A stretch of DNA of 64,000 bases. Origin: Pelagibius litoralis (GTDB taxonomy: Bacteria; Pseudomonadota; Alphaproteobacteria; Kiloniellales; Kiloniellaceae). The position numbers and the translations under genes were made by a program. Shown piece by piece: positions 52,826 to 59,555 of this stretch (position 1 is the first letter of the stretch; each line of letters begins with the position of its first letter). Location: NCBI RefSeq assembly GCF_011683915.1, contig NZ_JAAQPH010000003.1, positions 62,001 to 126,000 on the forward strand. Direction: 5' to 3'. Below the pieces are notes generated by a model, which worked only from the letters and a program-made list of their open reading frames with translations, made no database searches and was not told the DNA's origin.

Positions 52826-55168
52826 ATGGCAAGCCTTGAAGAGAGGATGAACGCAGCGCGGGCCGGTGGTGGTGGAAGCGCCCCACCCGTTGGTCCGCAG
52901 ACTCTGGAGCAACGCATAGAGGCGGCGCGGCAGGAAACAGCAAGGTCAAGAGAGCCGGAAGACGGCATTGTTTTGAGGACTGACAGGCCGCTCCTTGATC
53001 GCGCCAAGGATTTCGCTGGCGGTGTCGCCGATGCCTTTGAGGGCCAATCAGAATTCGACCTGCCGGAGCTGGGCACAGTCTTTGGCAACCGCACCATGTT
53101 GGGCGGTGTCGCCAACCCCAGCGACCGCACAGGCAAGCAGTACCCTCTTGATCAGCGCGCGAAGATGGAGACGGTAGTCTCCGGCCTCGCACTGGCGCGC
53201 GATCCTCAGGGGCAGATAAACATTATCAGAGAGCAGTTTCCTGAAGCCCGCTTTTCTGAGGATCGTTTCGGCAATCCCATAGTCCGTATTGGCGATGAAC
53301 GGTTTTATGTCAACCGCTCCGGCTTCTCCGGCCAGGATGCACGCGGCCTGATTGCCGAGGGCGGAATCCTGGCAGGCACCATGAACCCAGCCGCAAGGGC
53401 CGGTGGCGTTGTCGCTGGCGGCATTGGCCGACTGACCGGCGCTGGCGCGGGCGGTTTCGCGGGCTCTGTGGTGCAGGACTTGGCGGCCAGGGGCGCGGGC
53501 TCCGGGCAGCAAGTGGACCTGGGCAGGGCCGCGATGACCGGCGCTACCGGTATGGGCTTTGAGGGGGCCCTGATGGCCTTGCAGCGCATTCCTGGGCTTC
53601 GGGCCGTGTTTGGCAGCCCCGCGCTTTACCGGCAAGGGAGCGGCCTTACAGACCGGGGCCGGAATATCCTTCGGGATAGCGGCATCAACCCGGATGAGAT
53701 TTCCCCGGCCATGGCTGACCAACTTTCAGCCATCGCCCGGCAAACCGATGACGTTGCGGCGGCTGCCCGGCAGGCAGAGGCGCAGACCTTGCCCAATCCC
53801 GTTTCCCTGACCGGTGCCCAGGCCGCCCGCAATCCCACCGCTATGGCGCTTGAGGGTGAAGCGAAGAAGGGTGTTCTCGGACAGGAAGCCCAGAGCCTCT
53901 TGCTTGATACCCAGGCCCAGCAGCAAGCGGCCCTGAGGGGCAATATTCCCGCTATCCAAAGCAGGCTTTCCGGTGGGCAGGCTCAGGTGGCACAGCCCGG
54001 CCAAGGCGCGGCAGGCGTACAGGATTCCCTGGTTGCACAGCGGGAAGCAGCCCGGCGCGGTGTCGATCAGGCTTACGACACGGCCAGGGCTGCCAGTGAA
54101 ACGGCCCCGGCATTCTTCGGCGGTCAGGCCGTCAGTGATCTGGGGCGCACCATGCGCCAAGCCGTCCAGAGCTACGACCCGCAGCAGTTCGCCAACATGG
54201 CCAATCTGCTGAAAAGCTTTGATCAGATTACCAAGGCCGCCCCCGGCACGCGGGTTTCCGGTGTCAACCTGAATGCCCTTGAAGCTTGGCGGCGACGGGC
54301 CACGACCTCTGCCGGTGGAGCGGCCAGTAAACAAGAGGCCGCTGGCATCCGAGCCATGATCCGGCAGTATGACGACGCCCTGGAAGGCCAGCTAAAGGAC
54401 GCCCTCCTATCCGGGGATGAGGCGACGATCCAGCTTTGGAAAACGGCCCGCTCTGCCCGGTCCCGCTTTGGCCAGATATTCGAACAAGACGACGTTGTAA
54501 AGGAGCTTACCGCCCCGATGCGCGACGGTTCCAGGCGTTTGGCCGTTGGTCCTGACGACGCGGTAAACTACGTCTTTGGGCGGTCCGGTATCGGGGCCAA
54601 GAAGGGCCTTGAGCGTGACCTTGTGAAGCTCCGCGATACCCTTGGCCCGGACAGCGCCGAATGGAACGCAATCCGCGAAGAGGCTTTCTTGCGGCTGTTC
54701 CGTAATCAGCCAAGCCTAGAGGCCGGTGGCGTGTTCAATGCCCAGGCCTTTTCAAAGGAACTGACCAAGGCATTGACCGACAGTTCGGCGGCCATGCGGG
54801 TGCTGTTTTCGAATCAGGAAAAGGCCCTTATGCGGACTCTCAGCCGTACCGCTATCAACATGAACACCACCCCGGCCATTGCTGCCAATGCGAACCCCTC
54901 AGGCACGGCCTTTGCGGCCCGCCTGACGGATGCTTTCGGCCCGCTTGGGCGAAGGGTACAGGGCTATGTCGCCAACGTGCTGGCAGGATCGCGGCGGGGC
55001 GCTGCAATGAGGGAACTGACGAGATCGACGGCGGGGAACATTCCGCGTCTGCCGTCGCCGGGGGTGCCTGGGCTTGGGGGTGCTGTCGGGGCCACTGCGG
55101 TTGACCGTCTGCCGGAAGAAAAGCCGCCCCCGTTGACGTTGCGTGACCTGGGGGCACCGCGCCGTTAG
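52826..55168 (+). CDS. Large putative internal virion/ejection protein
   Basis: A 780-residue protein, the largest of the element. A charged N-terminus (MASLEERMNAARAGGGGSAPP; a second copy-like start QTLEQRIEAARQE) precedes a compact domain (~55-180) and a hydrophobic Gly/Ala stretch (~175-255: EGGILAGTMNPAARAGGVVAGGIGRLTGAGAGGFAGSVVQDLAARGAG) that could insert in a membrane. The remainder is helical with Gln/Ala. Placement after a p32-like protein and before the lysis/terminase region parallels large ejection proteins of T7-like phages. No lysozyme motif seen. Confidence 0.6.
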   Translation: MASLEERMNAARAGGGGSAPPVGPQTLEQRIEAARQETARSREPEDGIVLRTDRPLLDRAKDFAGGVADAFEGQSEFDLPELGTVFGNRTMLGGVANPSDRTGKQYPLDQRAKMETVVSGLALARDPQGQINIIREQFPEARFSEDRFGNPIVRIGDERFYVNRSGFSGQDARGLIAEGGILAGTMNPAARAGGVVAGGIGRLTGAGAGGFAGSVVQDLAARGAGSGQQVDLGRAAMTGATGMGFEGALMALQRIPGLRAVFGSPALYRQGSGLTDRGRNILRDSGINPDEISPAMADQLSAIARQTDDVAAAARQAEAQTLPNPVSLTGAQAARNPTAMALEGEAKKGVLGQEAQSLLLDTQAQQQAALRGNIPAIQSRLSGGQAQVAQPGQGAAGVQDSLVAQREAARRGVDQAYDTARAASETAPAFFGGQAVSDLGRTMRQAVQSYDPQQFANMANLLKSFDQITKAAPGTRVSGVNLNALEAWRRRATTSAGGAASKQEAAGIRAMIRQYDDALEGQLKDALLSGDEATIQLWKTARSARSRFGQIFEQDDVVKELTAPMRDGSRRLAVGPDDAVNYVFGRSGIGAKKGLERDLVKLRDTLGPDSAEWNAIREEAFLRLFRNQPSLEAGGVFNAQAFSKELTKALTDSSAAMRVLFSNQEKALMRTLSRTAINMNTTPAIAANANPSGTAFAARLTDAFGPLGRRVQGYVANVLAGSRRGAAMRELTRSTAGNIPRLPSPGVPGLGGAVGATAVDRLPEEKPPPLTLRDLGAPRR

Positions 55169-55461
55169 TCGGCATTCTCCCAGGGCCGCTTACCGCGCTT
55201 GAAGCTATCCCAGAAATGATCCTCTTCCGGCGGGCGCTCTGAGGCCATGCCGAAAGGGTTATCCCGAAACTCCCGTTTGTCGTCTTCGGTGGGCCGGTAG
55301 GAGATCGGGCATTCACCGGTCCATATCCAAATGCTGCCAAACGCAAAGACGAGGAAGAGAAGCCAGTAGGCTACGCCCTCTGGTCCCAGCAGGTGCGCCA
55401 GGATGACCGTGCCAGCGGCGCTGGACCCGCCCCATAGATGTATCCGCGCCTTGTTCTTCAT
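55165..55461 (-). CDS. Small membrane protein with two transmembrane segments
   Basis: A 98-residue protein, minus strand. Segments HLWGGSSAAGTVILAHLLG and AYWLLFLVFAFGSIWIW are membrane helices separated by a short loop; a charged soluble tail follows (PTEDDKREFRDNPFG, EEDHFWDSFKRGKRPWE). The size and position beside terminase-side genes would suit a holin, but its minus-strand direction together with the repressor makes a cargo/envelope role as likely. Start at 55461 (ATG after GGGGCC). It overlaps the last gene's stop by 4 bp convergently. Confidence 0.65.
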   Translation of the reverse strand: MKNKARIHLWGGSSAAGTVILAHLLGPEGVAYWLLFLVFAFGSIWIWTGECPISYRPTEDDKREFRDNPFGMASERPPEEDHFWDSFKRGKRPWENAD

Positions 55462-55519
55462 GGCCCCATGAAAGCGCCGAAGAGCCCCGGCAGTCAACAA
55501 CCACCTCGCCCTGGCCCGG

Positions 55520-55552
55520 CCTAACGGCACTATTGGCACTAATGGCACGGGG
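55520..55552 (+). repeat. Dispersed 33-bp repeat, copy c
   Basis: Begins CCTAACGGCACTATTGGC and ends TAATGGCACGGGG; 31/33 identical to copy a read on the other strand. It lies between the two minus-strand genes, at the left edge of the cargo module. Confidence 0.85.
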
Positions 55553-55553
55553 T

Positions 55554-55790
55554 TTAGTCCTTCCTCAGGGCTACACCCGGCCCATTGCCGTTCTCAGGCA
55601 GGAAGACAACACCAGCGGCCTCTAGGGCCCTCTGAATGGCGTCTGCGGTTCTAGTGTGGGCCGATACTGTTCCTTTTTGCGCTTCGACGGCCTTTACCGT
55701 TGGCGTTGACACCCCCGAGGCCTCCGCAAGCTCAGTTTGCTTCATCCCGATCAGGCCCCTAGCGGCCCTTACCTGTGGTCCTGTGAGCAT
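55554..55790 (-). CDS. HTH-type (XRE-like) transcriptional regulator
   Basis: A 78-residue protein with a single helix-turn-helix: QVRAARGLIGMKQTELAEASGVSTPTVKAVEAQKGTVSAHTRTADAIQRALEAAGVVFLPENG. Similar in layout to the HTH protein at 58957. It is divergent from the operon at 55908 and faces palindromes at 55826-55881, so it probably represses that operon and itself. Confidence 0.85.
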   Translation of the reverse strand: MLTGPQVRAARGLIGMKQTELAEASGVSTPTVKAVEAQKGTVSAHTRTADAIQRALEAAGVVFLPENGNGPGVALRKD

Positions 55791-55825
55791 AAAATATAAC
55801 CCTTAGAGATAGTTTTCCAGCCTTT

Positions 55826-55881
55826 AGGTATTGAATACCTTGAATCGATATCCTATATCTAAGGTACAGAAGGTCATACCT
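55826..55881. promoter_or_regulatory. Operator region between repressor and cargo operon
   Basis: Three symmetrical sites in the 117-base divergent gap 55791-55907: AGGTATT-G-AATACCT (55826-55840), GATAT-CCT-ATATC (55847-55859) and AGGT-CAT-ACCT (55871-55881). The first and third share AGGT/ACCT ends. Spacing of about two helical turns between centres suggests cooperative repressor binding. AT-rich stretches around them could hold divergent promoters. Confidence 0.55.
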
Positions 55882-55907
55882 CAAGGATAGAAATCGGGAG
55901 CAGCCCA

Positions 55908-56087
55908 ATGAACGTCAAAGGCAAGCAGTGGTGGGAGCCCCAGGAAGTCGACCTTACCGAGGACCAGGCCGCCCGCGTCAAGCAGGCCGGAGCCGATGCC
56001 TTCGCCGCTCTGCTGGCCCGAATCGAAAACGGACAGATTAAACGCGCCAGTGGTGAAGCCCACGGCGGCGCATGGATCGGGAGATAG
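55908..56087 (+). CDS. Small hypothetical protein (59 aa)
   Basis: ATG at 55908, with GGGAG upstream; stop TAG 56085-56087. The 59-residue product begins MNVKGKQWWEPQEVDL, has an acidic/Ala helix (TEDQAARVKQAGADAFAALLARIENGQIKR) and a basic Gly-rich end. Codon use matches the neighbours and the next gene starts 2 bases after the stop, which supports it being real. First gene of the cargo operon; function unknown. Confidence 0.55.
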   Translation: MNVKGKQWWEPQEVDLTEDQAARVKQAGADAFAALLARIENGQIKRASGEAHGGAWIGR

Positions 56088-56089
56088 AC

Positions 56090-56413
56090 ATGGCAGGACA
56101 GGAAAACGCCCTTGCGGAGTTGGGGCAGGACACCATTAGCCAGTTTGATTTTGAGCCGACGTTTATCAAAGAGAACGTTGCGGATGGAGAGCGCTGGGAA
56201 AGCTACCGGCAGTTCTGCGCCCTGGCGCTGGCTTCCCTGAGGCTGGGCTCCGATGAACTGACAGAGGCCGTAAAGGCAAACCCGGAATTGTTCTGCGGAT
56301 CGATGGAAGGCATCGCCAACACCCGCGAAGCCATGAAGGCCACCGCCGATCTGATGGACGCCGCTGTTGCCCGCATCACCATTGCCATTGCGAGGAGTGA
56401 CGCAGATGCATAA
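56090..56413 (+). CDS. Hypothetical protein
   Basis: A 107-residue acidic, helical protein (ENALAELGQDTISQFDFEPTFIKENVADGERWESYRQFCALALASLRLGSDELTEAVKANPELFCG). No signal peptide, no recognised domain. It follows GGGAG within the previous stop region and overlaps the first Tat-signal gene by 8 bp. Confidence 0.65.
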   Translation: MAGQENALAELGQDTISQFDFEPTFIKENVADGERWESYRQFCALALASLRLGSDELTEAVKANPELFCGSMEGIANTREAMKATADLMDAAVARITIAIARSDADA

Positions 56414-56798
56414 GAGCATTTCAACAATCCTCAGTCGTCGGCGCGTCCTGGCCGGGGTTGCTGTTGCACCCGTTGCAGCACTGCCCGTCACGGCCTCCGC
56501 AAGCCCGGAAGGTGTATCGCCCCGGATTGGTAAGCTGTTCCAAGAATGGCGGAAGGTCTGGGCAGGCTACGGCGACGCTTGCGATACGGACGATATCAGC
56601 ATCATGGATGATTACTGCGCCGCTAGCTTCGCGGCCTTTCAGGCGTTGCTACAGGAGCCGTCTGTAACCCTGATGGACATTGCCGCCAAGGCACACGCCC
56701 TTCGCATCCAGATGGATGGATGTTGCCTGGAAGAACGGGACATAGGCCCGATTTATCAGGACATCGACCGGCTGGCTATTTTCCCAGAGGAGGGGTGA
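56406..56798 (+). CDS. Tat-signal exported protein, paralogue 1
   Basis: A 130-residue protein with a twin-arginine signal: LSRRRVLAGVAVAPVAALPVTASA, with cleavage expected after the Ala-rich region. The mature part begins SPRIGKLFQEWRKVW and is small, acidic and mostly helical, with several Cys (DACDTDD, DYCAA, GCCLEE). Shares the mature opening with the next two proteins. Exported folded to the periplasm if the signal works. Similar small Tat-type proteins occur in alphaproteobacterial phages; role unknown. Confidence 0.72.
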   Translation: MHKSISTILSRRRVLAGVAVAPVAALPVTASASPEGVSPRIGKLFQEWRKVWAGYGDACDTDDISIMDDYCAASFAAFQALLQEPSVTLMDIAAKAHALRIQMDGCCLEERDIGPIYQDIDRLAIFPEEG

Positions 56799-56801
56799 GG
56801 C

Positions 56802-57236
56802 ATGAAACCCCAGAACAACACCCTCAGCCGCCGCCGCGTTCTGACCGGTGCGGCTGCTGTGTCGGTAGCGGCCAGCGCGCCAGCCGCCGCGACCGCCAGG
56901 GAAGAAATGTCACCACGCATTGCGGAGTTGTTCACCGACTGGCGGAACAAGCACGCGGCCTTTCTGGCGTCGTCGGATCACCACTGCGCAACGTTCAGCG
57001 GAACATTCGCAGAGGAAGACGCATCGCCAACAAACTTGGCCGTCAATGCCGCCCTAGATGCGAGCTTTGCAGCCTATGTTGCCCTGGTCTGGGAACCCTC
57101 ATTCACGTTGGCCGACGTTGCGGCAAAGGCATACGCGACAGAAGTTGACCGCGACGGCTGCGACATAAGCATTGATTGGCTTTGCGCAGATATGGCGCGG
57201 TTTAGTGATGCTCGCATGGATTGGGGGCAGCCATGA
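56802..57236 (+). CDS. Tat-signal exported protein, paralogue 2
   Basis: A 144-residue protein: LSRRRVLTGAAAVSVAASAPAAATA twin-arginine signal, mature start SPRIAELFTDWRNKHAAF, then an Ala-rich helical domain and a final acidic part with CDISIDWLC. GAGGAGG precedes the ATG by about 8 bases, the best Shine-Dalgarno in the cluster. Clearly related to paralogue 1 (SRRRVL..GA.AV.., SPRI..LF..WR). Confidence 0.72.
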   Translation: MKPQNNTLSRRRVLTGAAAVSVAASAPAAATAREEMSPRIAELFTDWRNKHAAFLASSDHHCATFSGTFAEEDASPTNLAVNAALDASFAAYVALVWEPSFTLADVAAKAYATEVDRDGCDISIDWLCADMARFSDARMDWGQP

Positions 57237-57805
57237 CCGCAACCTTAACCCGCCGCGCCGTGGTGGTTGCCGGGGCCGCTACGTTGGCCTCTCCTGTTTC
57301 CGTGGCTGCGGTGGCTTCCACCAAAGCCGATCCAGTACCGGCGCTGTACGAAGCATGGCGGCAGGCGAGTAGCGAGGCGATCCGTTGCGCTCAGGCAGTG
57401 ACCGCTGCTGAGACTGCGATGGAAGCTGAATTCGGATCACCCTGGCCGCGTGTCCAATATGGCGTCTATCGTGATGAGGCTGGCGACAAGCAACCATTGT
57501 TTCTCTCAGACGAAAGAGAAATTCTGAAAGTCACCGAAGCACATATGCTTGTCTATCCGAAGGCGGGCCGCGCCTGCCGGGAGGCGATGACCGTGGCTCT
57601 TAGAGACAAGTGGGCGCGCTGGGAGAAAATGCGAAAGGACAGGGGCATAGACCGCCTTTCAGAGATCGCTGACAAGGCTGGCTGGACTGAAAACGCCGCC
57701 TGGAAGCGGTTGTTCGATGAAGCGTTCTTTCTGCGATTTCTCGTCTTTCTTCGTCCTATTTCTCAGCGGCAATGCCAGCGATCTGGATATCTGGTAAGCA
57801 GTTAG
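57233..57805 (+). CDS. Tat-signal exported protein, paralogue 3
   Basis: A 190-residue protein with LTRRAVVVAGAATLASPVSVAAVA as a Tat-type signal and mature start DPVPALYEAWRQAS, aligned with paralogues 1 and 2. Longer and more divergent, with KLKVTEAHMLVYPKAGRACREAM-like helices. The last ~25 residues (FFLRFLVFLRPISQRQCQRSGYLVSS) change character and may reflect a frameshift or truncation of the original end. Overlaps paralogue 2 by 4 bp (ATGA). Confidence 0.65.
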   Translation: MTATLTRRAVVVAGAATLASPVSVAAVASTKADPVPALYEAWRQASSEAIRCAQAVTAAETAMEAEFGSPWPRVQYGVYRDEAGDKQPLFLSDEREILKVTEAHMLVYPKAGRACREAMTVALRDKWARWEKMRKDRGIDRLSEIADKAGWTENAAWKRLFDEAFFLRFLVFLRPISQRQCQRSGYLVSS

Positions 57806-57957
57806 AGACCCCGGCCTCCATGAAGGTGCATTAGGCCAAGCGGGAGGGAAGGCTCTCCGCCGCTTTCATTGACGGATACGGCCTAGCATCGGCATATAGG
57901 AGCCTGCTTCATTCTGATTGACCCGCTGATGAGAGACGGCGGGCGGGAAGGGCTCCG

Positions 57958-58761
57958 ATGTTTCGCTGTGCTGTTGTTGTGCTGGCGCTGGCCGCGCTAT
58001 CTGGCTGTGCCTCCGCACCGGGATCAAGCCCACCCCAGGCGACCGAGGTTGTCGCAGTTCCAATAGCGCAGGCGGTGGAGATTGGACGCGCACCAGTGCG
58101 CCGCGCTACCCGGACCGAACGCCAGACCGTTACCGCATTTGGCCGCTACGGCAAACAGGGGCGATTGACCCTTGAAACAAGGGCACTCTTGGATGCGTCA
58201 AAGTCGGGTAGTGAGGTTTCGGTGGAGCTTCTGTTCACCGGAGCCGACACCAAATCAGAGGGCGTTCAAGAGTCCGCCGTTGGCAACATTGATGTGTTTC
58301 GGGGCCTAGAGGGCGTTACGCTGCTTTACCGCCGCGACTTGGTTACAGGCCGGGTGCGGCAGGGCATGGTCAAAGACGGCAGGGCGGTAAACATTGGCGG
58401 TACGCGAGTCGCCATAACTGGCAGGCTCATAGCTCAATCTCACCTTGGCGGCATGACTCTAAGGCAGGGGCAGACTGTCATGGAATTCAGCCTTTCCGAT
58501 TTTCTGTCCGGTCTTGATCCAATTGCATCCCCCACGATGCAGGGAACTGTTGCGGGCCGGAGTGTCTACCAGGGGCGTGATGTTGTGGTCGTGACCCTTG
58601 ATCAATCGCCGGAGCATCGCGGCGTGTCATATCATGTCAAGGGCACTTACCTGATAGACGTTCTTACAGGGCTTCCTGTTTCAGGCCGTGTATCGGTTAT
58701 CGGGGATGAAGACGGACAGGAAACCATCCGGCTTGCGGTCGATCAGCGCCTAGTGTTCTGA
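57958..58761 (+). CDS. Putative lipoprotein
   Basis: A 267-residue protein with signal MFRCAVVVLALAALSGC and lipobox LSGC (Cys16), so probably lipid-anchored. The mature part is beta-rich (RQTVTAFGRYGKQGRLTLETRALL; VAITGRLIAQSHLGGMTLRQGQTVMEF; VVVVTLDQSPEHRGVSYHVKG) and ends in a strand repeat. No family recognised. It is preceded by a 152-base gap with a weak TTGACG/CATATA promoter-like pair at 57869-57898. Closes the envelope-directed module. Confidence 0.72.
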   Translation: MFRCAVVVLALAALSGCASAPGSSPPQATEVVAVPIAQAVEIGRAPVRRATRTERQTVTAFGRYGKQGRLTLETRALLDASKSGSEVSVELLFTGADTKSEGVQESAVGNIDVFRGLEGVTLLYRRDLVTGRVRQGMVKDGRAVNIGGTRVAITGRLIAQSHLGGMTLRQGQTVMEFSLSDFLSGLDPIASPTMQGTVAGRSVYQGRDVVVVTLDQSPEHRGVSYHVKGTYLIDVLTGLPVSGRVSVIGDEDGQETIRLAVDQRLVF

Positions 58762-58835
58762 CCTGATTGACGCCTTTCGCCGCGTCCGTCTTTCAGTGGT
58801 CGCCATGATTAGACAATGGGACCGTCTTCCCAAAA

Positions 58836-58859
58836 TGTAGCAATGTAGCAACTGTAGCA
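58836..58859 (+). repeat. Three tandem TGTAGCA units
   Basis: TGTAGCA at 58836-58842, 58844-58850 and 58853-58859, in the 195-base gap 58762-58956 before the HTH/terminase block. Steps of 8 and 9 bases. Its layout (three units, then a G-run) recalls the dispersed 9-bp-unit repeat, but the sequence differs. A perfect TATAAT (58897-58902) follows, with only a weak -35. Confidence 0.6.
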
Positions 58860-58956
58860 GGGGGCTCTCCTCTTTCTGGGGTGGCTGGAAACTTCCTATA
58901 ATGTGCATTCATGTTTCGACTGTGGTAGAATTGTCCCAGCGATAGAGGACTGACAA

Positions 58957-59226
58957 ATGAACCATAGCGTTGCGTATACCAGCATCACCAAGGCCCAGGT
59001 AAGGGCCGCCAGAGGCCTCCTATATTGGCGGCAACATGACCTTGCCGAGCGAGCCGGAATCAGCCAGCGAACAGTCATGAAGCTAGAGAGGGGCAACGGC
59101 CCCTTGTCGGTACAAAGGGGCACCCTGCAAGGCATCCTCAGATCCTTCAGTGACGCTGGCGTTTCTATGGTCAATCAAGATGGAGCGATTGGCGTGGTCT
59201 TTGCCAGCGCCGGAGGTGGTGAGTAA
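58957..59226 (+). CDS. HTH-type (XRE-like) DNA-binding protein
   Basis: An 89-residue protein: KAQVRAARGLLYWRQHDLAERAGISQRTVMKLERGNGPLSVQRGTLQGILRSFSDAGVSMV, an XRE-type HTH, with a Gly-rich tail. Paralogue-like to the repressor at 55554 (same AQVRAARG lead). It overlaps the terminase small-subunit-like gene by one base (TAATG). Could control terminase expression or the cargo operators. Confidence 0.82.
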   Translation: MNHSVAYTSITKAQVRAARGLLYWRQHDLAERAGISQRTVMKLERGNGPLSVQRGTLQGILRSFSDAGVSMVNQDGAIGVVFASAGGGE

Positions 59227-59555
59227 TGGCTAAAGGAAATCGAAACCCGTCGAAGGGCAGTAAGCCTGAAAAGCTGGTCAGAGACGCCCTTATGGTCGCC
59301 GTCAACCGGGAGGCCCAGGACGCAGAAGGCAAGCCAACGAAGAAGCTGGCGTTACTCGCTGACAAGGTGGTGAGTAAAGCCCTTGATGGTGACATGGTGG
59401 CAGCTAAGGAAATCTTCGACAGGCTGGACGGCAAGCCCAGGCAGGAAATCGAGCATAGTGGCGAAGTGGATACCGGGCCGGAAATGTCGAATATGGAAAT
59501 CGCCCGCCGTCTTGCTTTCGCGCTAACTCAAGGACAGGTCAATGAAGGCGGCTAG
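59226..59555 (+). CDS. Terminase small-subunit-like protein
   Basis: A 109-residue basic-then-acidic protein: MAKGNRNPSKGSKPEKLVRDAL, then KKLALLADKVVSKALDGDMVAAKEIFDRLDGKPRQEIEHSGEVD, a pattern common in phage proteins annotated next to large terminases (DUF5681-like/TerS-like). It overlaps the TerL gene by 14 bp, so translation is coupled. Would recognise the packaging site. Confidence 0.72.
   Translation: MAKGNRNPSKGSKPEKLVRDALMVAVNREAQDAEGKPTKKLALLADKVVSKALDGDMVAAKEIFDRLDGKPRQEIEHSGEVDTGPEMSNMEIARRLAFALTQGQVNEGG

Noticed and set aside
55165-55461. Confident holin assignment for the 2-TM protein
   Set aside because: Size and topology fit, but it is encoded on the opposite strand with the repressor, and no endolysin is found next to it.
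58836-58859. CRISPR array at the TGTAGCA repeats
   Set aside because: Units are 7 bases with 1-2 base gaps; there are no spacers of the right size and no cas genes in the window.
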